Shown here one piece after another: positions 7,778 through 17,705 of a stretch of DNA of 64,000 nt (its first letter is position 1; the number at the start of each line of letters is the position of its first letter). The translations under genes were made by a program, and so were the position numbers. The stretch covers positions 1 through 64,000 of the forward strand of contig JAPJBO010001027.1 in NCBI GenBank assembly GCA_030068145.1, in the 5' to 3' direction. The stretch comes from Diplonema papillatum. Its lineage: Eukaryota; Euglenozoa; Diplonemea; Diplonemida; Diplonemidae. A model generated the notes under the pieces. That model worked only from the letters and a program-made list of their open reading frames with translations, searched no databases and had not been told where the DNA came from.

Positions 7778-9493
7778 TGTGACTCCGGGGGGGGGACGTC
7801 GGCGGTCGCCTGCGCGGGCGAGGGAGATGAAGTTGGCGGCGTGGCCCGCGACTTAGTCCAGCATGCGTGACAGATTGCAGCCTGGCAGGGGCCGTGCGCG
7901 CAAAGCCGCTTGGCTTGTCCGACCTGCATGCCTTTGGCGCAGACCACGCAGAGGAAAGCTTCGGCGTTCGAGTGTGCTTCCTGCCAGCTGGTGTGCCGGC
8001 AGTCGGTGACCATGTTGTCCTTGCCGTCCACCCGTGCTAGCTTTTCCTGGGACTCAGTTGTCTCATCCTCTGTGCGTCCCCTCTTTTGGCCCGGAGACGG
8101 CTCGGGCCGTTCGTTGAGGCTAGCGAAGAACTCGGGTGGGAGTTTGACCTTCTCCCGCTGACACTGCGTGGAGAATCCCTTCCGTTGCCTCGCGTCAGTG
8201 GAGCGGTCGTATTTCCTTATCGAAATAGACGCGCGATCGAGCCGGAAGAACACGGGTGCAGGTGGGCCCGTGTCGGCGATGACGATGCACACGGTCTTAC
8301 CTTGTCGCTTGAAGGCCCCGGCTTGTTCGACCTTCCAGCCGGCAGCAGCGCAGGCGGCAAGGAGGTCGGTCGCGTGTTCCGAAGCGCACGCGGTGGTGAC
8401 CACGTATTTGTCGCCACGCAGTTGGCGCTTCGACAGCTTTTTTCCGACCGCGGATTCGGTGGCGGCAACGTGTTCCGGGGTCGTCCGAATGCCGAAGACA
8501 CCCGTCTTTGTGCCCGCGATTACCCCGAACGTATTCGGAGTCAGTGCCGCCAGCCGTCGCGCCTCTTCAAGGGTGCAGTCACTCACCCACACCGCCGGCA
8601 TGGTGTCCGTCCCGTTGACGAAGGACAAGGCCTTCCAGAATGTTCCGGCTTTGCCGGAGCTCCGCAGCAGCTTCTGCACGTCAACGATCGGGACGCGCAC
8701 GCTCACCTCACAGACTCCTTGCCGGCGGTGCACCTTTGTGAACACTGCGCTCCAATCCATGCGCAGTCCTTCCGCTTCTGCGGCCTTCTTCGCCATAATC
8801 CGCACAGATTGTGCGGCCTTCATCGCGGTATCCCAGGTGGCCGCGTGGACGTAGGCGGCGCGCACCTGGAACAGGCAAACCTGTGTCGTCGGCTGGAGGG
8901 TGTTGACTGCTTTGCAATGCACCGTGGGCAGGGCCAGGTTTTGGAACCGCGACCATACGTCCTGATGACCGCCGTCAGACAAGGTGACGAGGTGCCTCAC
9001 TGAATCGTCCCACGGAACGCTGCAGACGACGGCAACCTTCGCTTCGGGGTAAACCGCGACGGTGTCGAGGGCCGCACCCCATGCGGATTCCGCATCTTCG
9101 ATACTTGCAGCCACGAGTAGGCCGCCCTTTGCGTTCCTCAACTCGTCGGTTGACCCGACCTTCGCCACTTGCCACCATACTGGCCTTCGGACGGGTGCGG
9201 CGTGTCCTCTCCGACCACGTGCTAGGCACCTGCGGTTGCTTCGTCGATGTAGAGCGGCGCATTCTTTCCGCCCATGAATCTTCGGTGGAGGGGTCCGGTC
9301 GCTTCTCGGATACCGGTCGCTTATCGGACACCGAACGCTTCTCGGATACCGGAGGTCGAGCCTCTTGTGCCCCGGAGCCATGCGTCGAAGGGGGCGCGGG
9401 TTTCTGGGCGCCAAGCGGTGCGGGCGACGATCCGGCCATCCCTGTCCCGACCAAGGACAGGATGACGTCTTTGTAAATATTAAGAGAATGCAA
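7771..9493 (-). CDS. LINE ORF1, RNA-binding-type protein with C-terminal PHD/RING-like finger, frameshifted
   Basis: The C-terminal two thirds (9180 to 7771) are one open frame, ending PPPESQW before TGA at 7773-7771. That frame is open back to an ATG at 9540. However, from about 9493 to 9170 the more protein-like frame is a different one (MAGSSPAPLG, repeated VSEKRPVSEKR, low-complexity Ser/Arg/Pro), so a frameshift near 9170-9190 probably separates the halves. Near the C-terminus is a Cys/His cluster (FLCVVCAKG, RLCAHGPC, ICHACW), spaced like the PHD fingers seen in ORF1 of CR1/L2-type LINEs. In such elements ORF1 binds element RNA. The frameshift may be a mutation, a sequencing error or programmed. 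The stop overlaps the ORF2 start. Confidence 0.6.
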
Positions 9494-9507
9494 ATATTAG
9501 AAAAATA

Positions 9508-9534
9508 TGTAAATATTAAGCGACAGGGGGGTTT
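9508..9534 (+). repeat. G-tract boundary motif, copy 1 (TGTAAATATTAAGCGA + G-run + TTT)
   Basis: Three window positions share TGTAAATATTRAGCRA followed by seven to nine G and TTTR. This one sits just upstream of the LINE 5' end and is preceded by further TAAATATTA units. Confidence 0.7.
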
Positions 9535-9606
9535 GACCATTTTTTCACGGAGGGAGTGAAGACATTTTGCGCAGGGGATTATACGGGCTTAGTTTAGCGG
9601 TCTGAG

Positions 9607-10461
9607 AGACCGGAACTCAAATTCTTCCGGTCTGGGGGAAAAAAAAAAAAAAACCACATAGCGTTCGGGTTGGGGCTTACCGGGTGGGAGCGGTAACGGG
9701 AGGGCCAGTATGCCACCAAAGAAGCTACAGCGTGTGGATCCAAAGAAGGAGGGGATTCCCCGGGACATCGCAAGCATGTTCGGGCTCGCATCTCGGCAAA
9801 CAGGACGGCAGACCAACGTCCCGAAAGAGGGGACAAACACGGAGTACGAGCGGTGGACAAAGGAGTCGTACTCAGAAGTTGAGAAGGCCAACTCCCTGCA
9901 CGACTTTCTGCACGAAAATCACCCGACCTACTTCCTTTGCGATGTCGTGATAAACCGCGCAACTGAAGGTTTAGCAGGCTTTACCCGCGTGACACCCCAG
10001 ACAGTCCAGGCCTATCATGCCGAAGTGGCCACGCCCTACGTTAACGGGCTAATCTCTGACCTTCGTTCGGGTTTGAAGAGCAACCTGGGTGTCATGGAGG
10101 GATTCAGCCTTTTTGACCTGAGTGGGCCTGTGGCTGGAAACCAACCTGAGGCGGTCAGACTTGTTGATATTCTTGTCGCCCATTACGGCGAGGAAAAGGT
10201 CCGACCAACCCAGGAAGGCAGATCCGCACGTTCTCCTCCCTTTCTCAATGCCCGCTTCATTGCAGATTTCAGGAATGAGGTTTTTCCCCGAGCCGACGAC
10301 GAGCACAGATCTGTTCTCGAGGAGCTCAAAACCTTTCGACACCTCTCGGAACGGCATCAGTTGAAAGACTGTTCAGTTTGATGAAGCTGATCAAAACGAG
10401 GCAAAGGTGGCATACAGCATGCAGTTGCAGCAAAAAAAAAACAAGCCAAGACCGGAACTCA
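9607..10461 (+). mobile_element. Retrocopy-like insertion with 13-bp direct repeats and A-run
   Basis: The 13-bp sequence AGACCGGAACTCA occurs at 9607-9619 and again at 10449-10461. The second copy follows an A-run at 10432-10441, the arrangement left by LINE-mediated insertion of an mRNA. A second A-run at about 9640-9653 near the 5' end is unexplained. The first repeat is also part of a short hairpin (9607-9634). Confidence 0.5.
9710..10381 (+). CDS. Hypothetical 223-aa protein, possibly hAT-transposase derived
   Basis: ATG at 9710 to a stop ending at 10381, intronless. It starts MPPKKLQRVDPKKEG. The middle section (AYHAEVATPYVNGLISDLRSG then VMEGFSLFDLSGP) resembles the linker region of hAT-derived proteins, where a helical segment precedes a short x-x-F-D/L-P motif. 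No RNase-H-fold DDE residues or C-terminal dimerisation region are seen, so it is at most a fragment. It lies inside the retrocopy-like insertion at 9607-10461, which would explain the absence of introns. Family assignment is by pattern only. Confidence 0.5.
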   Translation: MPPKKLQRVDPKKEGIPRDIASMFGLASRQTGRQTNVPKEGTNTEYERWTKESYSEVEKANSLHDFLHENHPTYFLCDVVINRATEGLAGFTRVTPQTVQAYHAEVATPYVNGLISDLRSGLKSNLGVMEGFSLFDLSGPVAGNQPEAVRLVDILVAHYGEEKVRPTQEGRSARSPPFLNARFIADFRNEVFPRADDEHRSVLEELKTFRHLSERHQLKDCSV

Positions 10462-11344
10462 GGATTTTTTCGAAGCCCCGTATAAACCCCTGATTTTGCG
10501 ACCCATGCAAAAAAATATATAACGGAAGCTGGGAAAATATTTATAACGGAAGCAGCTTCCGATATATATTTTTCCGACTTAAGTGCTTCCCTTATGGTTA
10601 AGTCCGATGTAAATATTGAGCGAGGGGGGGGGGTTTACATGAATTCAACAGATGTTAAATTGGCGGATGGAGAAGGAACAGCGGCTCCGAGTGACTCTCT
10701 CTAAGGAGGCAATTTTACACCAACAAAAACCAAAAGAACTAGAATACTCTATCCCGCTGGCAAAGCAGAGCGAGCAACCCGCCGTGACCTGAAAAAGACC
10801 GCCGGGTCGGAACTGCACTGAAGGTGACGCGACAACGATGAGCGCACGGGAGCTCGCATCTGTCTCTTTTGCTTCATTCAATCAGATTCTCTTGAATATC
10901 ACACGTTTAGAGGAAAGGCTAAATGAAGGGTAAGCGCATGACGGCGGTGGCCACGTCTAGCATCGTCTTCGCCAACGACAGTCTCTTCGGCAAACGAGTG
11001 GCACAGAAGAACGCACTCAAAGCGTGGAAAAGGGAAGGCAGTGTCCGACGCATTGCAAATGACAACGCCTAACAGAAGAACGGCCAGTGGCGAGGTCCGT
11101 GCTTCTTTGAGGAACAATAGGGTCGTCTGATTCGGGCAGGCTGGGCGTAGGTTTGTTGTGCAGTCATGTGTCGTCGGGGGGCTCTGATGCTTCCAAGTGT
11201 TCCCCTAACTGACATGTATCCATCGCAAAGCTCCCGCATTTACAACGCTTGACGCCACACGACCGACACACATTGCGAAATTAGTGGGTTAGAAAACTCT
11301 GTTAGGGTCATTGCTGTAAGTTTCAAAAAGGAACCACCAAAGAA
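10462..11344. other. Gene-free interval with hairpin and G-tract motif copy 2
   Basis: A hairpin pairs AAATATATAACGGAAGCT (about 10510) with AGCTTCCGATATATATT (about 10550-10570). The G-tract motif (TGTAAATATTGAGCGA, then Gs and TTTAC) lies at 10608-10636. The remaining 700 bp up to the parvulin gene show no recognisable gene and presumably include its promoter. Confidence 0.6.
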
Positions 11345-11704
11345 ATGCCGCCGAAGAAGCCTGTCCCGAAGCCGGTCAAAAAGAAGAAGGAGATAGAGCT
11401 GAAGCTCAGGCATATCCTGAACAGGGAGCAGAAAAAGCTTGACGACCTTTACGCGTTTTGGAACGACACGTACCTCTCCAAAGGTGAAGACATCCCTGTC
11501 GACGTTTTTGGCGCAGCTGCTAAGAAGATGTCGGAGTGCCCGTCAGCAAAAAAAGATGGCCAACTAGGTTGGTTCGGCAAAGGAAAGCTAGAAGACGATT
11601 TCGAGAAGCACGCTTTCTGCATGCGGGAGAAGACCGTCTGCGAGCCTTTCAAAGGTTCGAAAGGTTTCCACATAATATATGTGGAGCAGAGCCGTGAGAA
11701 GTAG
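11345..11704 (+). CDS. PIN4: Par14/Pin4-type parvulin peptidyl-prolyl isomerase
   Basis: A complete intronless gene, 119 codons plus stop, matching the family length. The Lys-rich N-terminal tail (MPPKKPVPKPVKKKKE, residues 1-16) is typical of Par14, where it serves nuclear and nucleic-acid binding. The parvulin fold follows: RHIL (22-25), a helix with NREQKKLDDLYAFW, then GQLGWFGKG (72-80), HAFCM (89-93) and the terminal strand GFHIIYVE (107-114). No WW domain is present, which separates it from Pin1. These enzymes catalyse cis-trans isomerisation before proline. Par14 relatives act in chromatin and ribosome biogenesis. The start sits in a favourable context (AAGAAATGCC). It is the only clear housekeeping gene in the window. 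Confidence 0.92.
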   Translation: MPPKKPVPKPVKKKKEIELKLRHILNREQKKLDDLYAFWNDTYLSKGEDIPVDVFGAAAKKMSECPSAKKDGQLGWFGKGKLEDDFEKHAFCMREKTVCEPFKGSKGFHIIYVEQSREK

Positions 11705-13030
11705 GAAGGGCTCAGAGCGCAATACTTGACACTTCGCCGACTTTATTTGGCCCATCTTCCAGTGCACCACCCAGCACCCCAAGAAGACTTGCTGACATCT
11801 CCGTGCTGGCATGTGCGCGATCATGTCTCACGATCACGAGCGCCCTCATTCGAACTCCTGCGAACTCTTTCTCCAGAAAAGCAGCACCACTGGCGGTGTT
11901 ACTCCCAAAAGCGAGGACACCATCAGGTTGTATCTCACTTGGTTGTTCTCTCTCTCATAGTCTCTCTCTCTCTCTCGGGAAAAATCAGCGCGGTAGCGAT
12001 GACCACGAGAACACATACAGGTGGGTGGGAAGAGGCCCTGGGACTGCTAAGGGTGACTAGCCACACCCTTTGACTTGTTTTGATGTGTTCTCTCTCTCTC
12101 TCTCTCTCCCTGACCGACTCTTTTCTTCGAGCACTTCTCACGCATTCTTCGAGCTGAAGACTCAACCTGCACCTCCAATTAGTTCACCGCGTTGCAAATG
12201 GACGCTACTGGCGTTTCCACGACACTGCTAAACGCAAAGAGCAGCACTGGTGAGACAGCTATTGGTGCGTGTTACCGTCCGTGTTAGCCCGTTCGAGTCC
12301 AGCCGAACCAACTATTGTAGGATGTCCACAATCGAGGAATTGCGTCTTTAGGATTGTCACCCAGGGCGTAATAGAGAGGGAGTCCTTTGCAAGCCTCCAT
12401 TATCGTCCCCCCGTAGGATACTTGCGGATGACATGCTACTTCCTCACACTCTTTTCCCTTTGGCGCTTGAACCATTGGTGCTGCAAACGGCAACCCGTGT
12501 ACTGAGCTCTGCGGAGTTAACGTCGCAGATTGCCACCGAAAAGACTATTCAGCACAGCTGTGGGGACCTTCTGCGCAAGTTGGCTTTGCATGTGCTAGCA
12601 AGGATGGTTCTAGTCCTGGCGGTGGCGAGCTACGACATCCGTCTGGCAAACCAGACTCAATCCGCTGTCTCGTCTGCAGAGGTTCCGCGCTTATGATGAC
12701 CTGTCGTATGTATTCGGGGCTACTCGAGGTGTAAATGGGACCAGTGCAGTATTGAGCTCCAAGCACGTTTTTGCAGACCCCCCTTTAACACAGTCTCTTT
12801 ACGGGTGCCGATTCATCAAAGCGAACGGGGTGCTATTGTGGACATTCAGCCTCAATTGCACGCCCTTTAACAGTTTTGCGGGATCAGGGCCTCAACCCCC
12901 GACATGGGAAAATTGCGAGAATGGGACCTAATGTATGCCTACAGACTCCTAGCATACACGCAAAACCAACACTACAGGAAAAGGAATTACAAGTTTGTGG
13001 GTGATTCAAAAGCAGAAGGGCCACAAGTAA
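11705..13030. other. Gene-free interval with CT microsatellites and a dispersed repeat
   Basis: CT-rich tracts lie at about 11945-11980 and 12088-12112. A dispersed repeat occupies 12640-12786. Small open frames here look random. The last few hundred bases should contain the promoter of the 13.0-16.9 kb gene. Confidence 0.5.
12640..12786 (+). repeat. Dispersed repeat family C, copy 1
   Basis: Shares CAAACCAGACTCA, GTCTGCAGA, GGGACCAGTGC and CCAAGCACGT in order with 52138-52304, and the second half with 50999-51095. It is non-coding and more diverged than the two right-hand copies. Confidence 0.65.
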
Positions 13031-16000
13031 ATGGCCGTCAGTTCCAGGTCCGTCTACGGACGTGGACGGCCGAGCACAGACGATACTGCCGAGGATGATG
13101 CACGCTTTGCAGTACTTATTCTCCTCATGTTCGTAGCCTTTGGTCTTCTCATCCTAAAAAATCGCTCGAAAGATAAACGAGCTCGCCGCCAGCCTGCTCA
13201 AAAGTCGAAGGAATCCGCCAACTTCACAGCCACCCTCCTCCCTTCTGCAGTCACCGCCATCAAAGCCAAAGTCGAGGCGAAGCTCACCACCAAAAAAGAA
13301 AATGCCACAACGCTGAGCGCGAAGAAGCCAATGGGAAAAGGTCAACGCCGCACTTCAAACCCGAGCATCAAAGTGGAGTCCGATAGCGGAAAAATAAAGT
13401 GCAAGCCTGACACACCATTGACAACTGCACAGACAAAGCCTGGGCGGGAAGGAGCCGCTGCCGCTGGGAAGCCAGTTAAAGACAAGAAGGAGCGCGATAA
13501 AGCAGTTGACAAGGATCACAGGCGGGCCTCGGTTGCATCCTCAACGACCGCCTCATCGAAAGAGCAACCAAAAGAGCCTGCCAGGAAAAGTGTGTCGTCG
13601 GCTCAAAGTAAGCCGCCTCGGGGTCCCGCACCAGAATGGCATCGGCCTTCACAAGCCAGCTTCAAAAACGATTCAGATGACATTGTTCTGACAAACATGG
13701 CCGTCCAAGATCCTCACACCTTGCCGCCAACTCTTCATGTCGATGCGGTACTTCGATCGACACATTCAAAGGGGCCCAGAGAGGATCAAGAGCGCAAGTT
13801 AGCGGCAACAGGAACCGTGCAAAATGTTTCATGCGAGTTGTCAGCGTCGGAAGAGACTGCTTCACCCCCGCATCTGGTGAAAGTTCAGCATGCTCAGAAT
13901 ACAGATTGTTCTAAGTCTACCGCACCGGGGGACCAAGCGATTGAAAAGAGCGAACCGCAAAATCAGAAGGAAGAAGTAATCGAGGCCATACCGAATGGGG
14001 GCCGTGCCAGAACCGAGACTCACCGGGGCAAGATTGCAACTGGCGGAAAAGGAGGCCTTGAAGAGCGAACCGTCAACGAGGGGCTAAAGAAAGATGCGCC
14101 GATGAAAGCGAATGATGGTCATGCAACAGGGAAGAAGAGGGAGGCCCCATCGAAGACGATGACAAAAGAAGAGCAGGGGAAAGACGGAAAAGAAGGAGTC
14201 GGAGTCGAGGCCGCAAAAGACAAGAAGAAGCTTGAAAAAGAGACAAAGCTGAAGAAAGATTCTAAGGAAAAAGACACAGAGTCCCCCAAGGACAAACAGA
14301 ACGCGAAGGAAGTGAAGGTCGAAAACGTCAAGGAGAGGAAAGAGACAGCCAAGGAAAAGAAGGAGGTGTTTCAGAATCTGCAAAACAGCAAGGATGGAGA
14401 ACTAACAAGCGACAGGGCAACCGAGAAGGGGCCGGCGAAGGCACAATCACTGGACAAGTCTGTTGACAAGAAAGAAGTCACACCCGCGGCCGATGCCACG
14501 ATTCTGAAACATCCGGAAACGAAGGCGGCAAACACGTCGCCCGAGGCTTCGAGTGAACTAAAGGACGGTATGACGACCCAGACGGCGAAAAAGGTGGCCC
14601 CAGAGGAGAAGAAGAAACAAAAAGGATCGGAAACGAAGGCAGCTAACGAGAGCGAGAAAAAGCAAGGTAGAGAACCGGAAGAGAAGACAGAGATTTCGAA
14701 TGCGACACAGAAGAGCTTGGCTGGCTCGTTCGTAATGTCATGGGCGGAAGACGAGGAAGGTTTAGACGATGGTCCTTTGGAGATGTTTCCAACAAACGGT
14801 TCGATGGTCGGGCCGTTGAACGCATCTCTCCGCCGGGATGAAAAACAGCCCAAGAGCTCTGGAACCGACCACGTTATCCACCGCGTTGTATCTGGCGCCC
14901 GAAGGCACAGCGACGCTTTAGTGTCCCTCCCGCAATTGTACACGAAAAACCTCTCCCCCGATGACATGCAAACTGACGCGAGTACAACGAACGACGATGA
15001 ACCTGTTACTCCAACGGCACTTTTAGCACCCCCAACGCCCCTCGGCCACAACGGTGGTAGCTACCTCGTAAGAGGACCATCCACAAACCTGCAAAGTGAA
15101 GATAGGACCGGGCTGTCTCTTGGAAGGGCCAACTGGGGACAGAGTTCGCAGCAAGCTTCATCAGGGGAAGACGCTGCCGACAAGCATGAACGCACGAGCA
15201 GGCGGCAGCGGCCGGAAGCAAAAGTGACCACAGACAGGAACGCTGCAGCTGTTGAGAAGGTTCGCCCTACATCGATTCGCGCCGCAAGCGCAGGATTGTC
15301 CTCGAGAAGGCTGAACGGAAGCGACGCCGTCGATGCAGTCGACGCCAAGCCGGAGAGAAAGGTCTCCACGGCCGGTTTGGAGACGAAGGGAACCCGCGAC
15401 GATGCGGATGTCGTCGTCGGCAAGCAGCTGTGGTCGTCCAACCGTCATTCGGGGGCAGAGAAGATTAGGCGAATGATTGAAGAGCCTCACGGTGCGGCCG
15501 CGACGACTGGTCGGAAAAAGTCAGAATCCACCAGTGTTGAACCGGTTGCGCAAGAAGGTAGAAAGAACGCACGCCCGGCTTCGAGTGGGCAGGCATCAAA
15601 CAAAGCATGCGACGAGACAGTATCGGCCGGACAAAGGGACCAAAAGGATCTTTCGAAGTCGTTCAACGACAGCGTTGCAGAAGAAGGCCACGACGTACTG
15701 AATGCATCCATCTCCTCGTCAAATTCGTGCCAACCGCCCCCGTCGACTACACCACCGATCCCAACCGGCTCTGTTGTAACCGGTGCACCTCTGACACACC
15801 CTCCTGCGCACCTCGCCCATCCAACAGGTTACGCGATGCCCCTCCAGCCTCCCATGTACCACCCGCACCCCTCCATGTACTATCAGTACCCTCCAAACCC
15901 CTACTACAATGCAGCCTATGGTCAGCCCCTGCCACAACTACCTCAACAACCTCATGGCCAGCCTCTCAGGCAAGCAAATGATGGAAGCGGGAATCCTGTG

Positions 16001-16900
16001 TTGGAAACACATTCTCACCCCCCTGCAACAGCTGCCGTGCCTGTGTCAGTGTATGGAGGACGATCACCGTACGATTTGCAACTCCCACAAGCATCGCTTG
16101 TCAGCCGCCCGAGCACCTTGCCCGGACCATCGAACACTTCCAACCAGCCTCCCGCAAGTGGCAAGCCACACACGCAATCGTCAGGAGGCGTTCCTACATC
16201 CACTGCCGGCTCCCTTGCCCAGCAGGGACCGGCGGCAAGTTATGCGAAGCCGTCTCTACCCATGTGTCCAAACGATGGCAACTGCCTGCTGGTGAATAAC
16301 AACGCTCACTACGAAGTCTACCGCCACACGTGCTGCATCGCGGGTTGCACCCTCGGCGATGAGCAGTGGCACACTGACTTCTTCATCCACTCAAGTAGCC
16401 CGAAAAACCGCAACAACAGCGCCTCCCCGCGGTCCACAGCACATTTTCCCATTCCCGCAACCACTGTGAGCACCTCTGCTGGCACGAAGAAGACGGCAAG
16501 TCCGGCAAGCAGCGATAGCGGGTCACCTACCGTTATCGCTCCTCTCAATAGTGCAGACCAGTACACGGGCACGAGGGATGCCAAGAAGGGACAGTCCGAG
16601 GTTCTCGTGCACAACACCGACACCCGCACCAACCTTTACGTTACGGCAAACTGGTCCGAGGTGACCGCTACGCGGCTGAGGGATTTCATTGCGAGAGAGT
16701 TCAACATTCCAACGCATCTCCAGCTTCTTAGCAGCACCAAAGGCGCGCGCATCGGCTTTGATGACACGCCGTGCTCCTCCTACCTCAGCTCAAGCGATGT
16801 CGCAGTCGTGGTAACCAAAATGCCAGCGTCAGGACTCGGGTATGCTTCTGAGAACTTTCGTGCATGTGTGCACCGTAAGGGCATTTTTTTTTTTTTTTGA
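13031..16900 (+). CDS. Large membrane-anchored, low-complexity protein with C-terminal Cys/His cluster, unknown function
   Basis: A single open frame of 1289 codons from ATG 13031. Residues about 26-43 (AVLILLMFVAFGLLIL) form one transmembrane helix followed by RSKDKRARR, predicting a large cytosolic C-terminal part. Residues 50-600 are Lys/Glu/Ala/Thr-rich and probably disordered or coiled coil. Residues 930-1000 are Pro/Tyr/Gln-rich. A Cys/His cluster follows near 1078-1120 (MCPNDGNC, YRHTCCIAGC, EQWHTDFFIH), likely binding zinc and loosely recalling CxxxxxC...H...H fingers of the PBZ type. The last folded stretch, about 1190-1265 (LRDFIAREFNIPTHLQLLSS), has ubiquitin-like-fold character. 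The final residues read into a T-run (GIFFFF), so the last codons may be wrong. I recognise no named family. Sustained openness over 3.9 kb makes coding very likely. Confidence 0.75.
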   Translation: MAVSSRSVYGRGRPSTDDTAEDDARFAVLILLMFVAFGLLILKNRSKDKRARRQPAQKSKESANFTATLLPSAVTAIKAKVEAKLTTKKENATTLSAKKPMGKGQRRTSNPSIKVESDSGKIKCKPDTPLTTAQTKPGREGAAAAGKPVKDKKERDKAVDKDHRRASVASSTTASSKEQPKEPARKSVSSAQSKPPRGPAPEWHRPSQASFKNDSDDIVLTNMAVQDPHTLPPTLHVDAVLRSTHSKGPREDQERKLAATGTVQNVSCELSASEETASPPHLVKVQHAQNTDCSKSTAPGDQAIEKSEPQNQKEEVIEAIPNGGRARTETHRGKIATGGKGGLEERTVNEGLKKDAPMKANDGHATGKKREAPSKTMTKEEQGKDGKEGVGVEAAKDKKKLEKETKLKKDSKEKDTESPKDKQNAKEVKVENVKERKETAKEKKEVFQNLQNSKDGELTSDRATEKGPAKAQSLDKSVDKKEVTPAADATILKHPETKAANTSPEASSELKDGMTTQTAKKVAPEEKKKQKGSETKAANESEKKQGREPEEKTEISNATQKSLAGSFVMSWAEDEEGLDDGPLEMFPTNGSMVGPLNASLRRDEKQPKSSGTDHVIHRVVSGARRHSDALVSLPQLYTKNLSPDDMQTDASTTNDDEPVTPTALLAPPTPLGHNGGSYLVRGPSTNLQSEDRTGLSLGRANWGQSSQQASSGEDAADKHERTSRRQRPEAKVTTDRNAAAVEKVRPTSIRAASAGLSSRRLNGSDAVDAVDAKPERKVSTAGLETKGTRDDADVVVGKQLWSSNRHSGAEKIRRMIEEPHGAAATTGRKKSESTSVEPVAQEGRKNARPASSGQASNKACDETVSAGQRDQKDLSKSFNDSVAEEGHDVLNASISSSNSCQPPPSTTPPIPTGSVVTGAPLTHPPAHLAHPTGYAMPLQPPMYHPHPSMYYQYPPNPYYNAAYGQPLPQLPQQPHGQPLRQANDGSGNPVLETHSHPPATAAVPVSVYGGRSPYDLQLPQASLVSRPSTLPGPSNTSNQPPASGKPHTQSSGGVPTSTAGSLAQQGPAASYAKPSLPMCPNDGNCLLVNNNAHYEVYRHTCCIAGCTLGDEQWHTDFFIHSSSPKNRNNSASPRSTAHFPIPATTVSTSAGTKKTASPASSDSGSPTVIAPLNSADQYTGTRDAKKGQSEVLVHNTDTRTNLYVTANWSEVTATRLRDFIAREFNIPTHLQLLSSTKGARIGFDDTPCSSYLSSSDVAVVVTKMPASGLGYASENFRACVHRKGIFFFF

Positions 16901-17697
16901 TCCCACAACCAGGGTATTAGTTTGAAGGCTTCCGGGATTTGCAGATTTAGACCGTTACTATGGGGTGGTTTTGGGCGGTGTTTCGGTGCCGTTTTCGCCG
17001 ATGTACGGCGTCTTGGGGCAGAGCCGACACATCTCCACAACTTCGTTCGGCAAAAGAGGGGTCTTCATGGGTCCTTTATGGGTCAATTATGGTCACCCCG
17101 TCAGTTTGGCGACACATTTTGCGGGCGTTTTTTCAACGTACACCAGCCTGGATCAAGCTTTTCGGGGGTTTCCGAATGCTTCTGGGTTCCCTGTGGGGGG
17201 GTTCCATATGGGGACGCGCTCCAAAAACAGTTAAAATCGTAAACAGACAGTCTCGTCAGGCAGCTGAAGGGGGGTGACCTGGGGACCTATTTTCCTATGA
17301 TTCCTATGATAATAGGTCCACGGTTTTGGTGTGCACCGCCGTGCTTACAACAACATTTTTAGCGTTATTTTTAGCAACATCGCGCCGAAGGCGCGACGGA
17401 AAATTTGGGCAAAAAGTGTGTGGGCAACTCTTAGCTCGTGTGGGATACTCAACTGTCAAACAGGACCTTGGCCCGGTAATGAAGCACAGTGGCTGCCGAC
17501 CCGAAGCTGAACCCAATTGAACGGCAGCGGCTGGGTCTCAGCAGCGGAGGCTCAGCAGCCATCCAGCACCTTCAGCACACCCCCCGCCTATATTTACTTT
17601 GAACACCGTTTTTTGAACATTTTTTTTTTTCCCCGGCCAAGTCCGGTTTGCAGATTTAGACCGTCGGTCTAAATCTGCAACGGAAACTAATCCCCTG
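16901..17697. other. Gene-free interval with short palindrome
   Basis: A palindrome GCAGATTTAGACCGTCGGTC (from about 17649) pairs around its centre. Its arm GCAGATTTAGACCG also occurs at about 16941-16954. Short open frames lie on both strands without recognisable content. Confidence 0.4.
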
Positions 17698-17705
17698 CCC
17701 ACAAC

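Larger units (their letters stand above)
6791..9540 (-). mobile_element. Non-LTR retrotransposon (LINE), truncated after the endonuclease
   Basis: Minus-strand element with ORF1 then an overlapping ORF2. ORF2 keeps the endonuclease but loses homology near 7025. No reverse transcriptase follows, so the 3' two thirds are missing or rearranged. The upstream end near 9508-9534 carries a G-tract motif that recurs elsewhere in the window. Confidence 0.8.

Noticed and set aside
8086-9003. Plus-strand open frames opposite LINE ORF1
   Set aside because: Shadows of the minus-strand ORF1, without motifs.
9710-11400. Shared MPPKK start of the hAT-like ORF and the parvulin as evidence of duplication
   Set aside because: Only five residues agree. 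Lys-rich N-termini are common in nuclear proteins.
12270-12320. GTTCGAGTCC box considered as a tRNA gene
   Set aside because: No T-arm or acceptor pairing can be formed around it and no A-box upstream.
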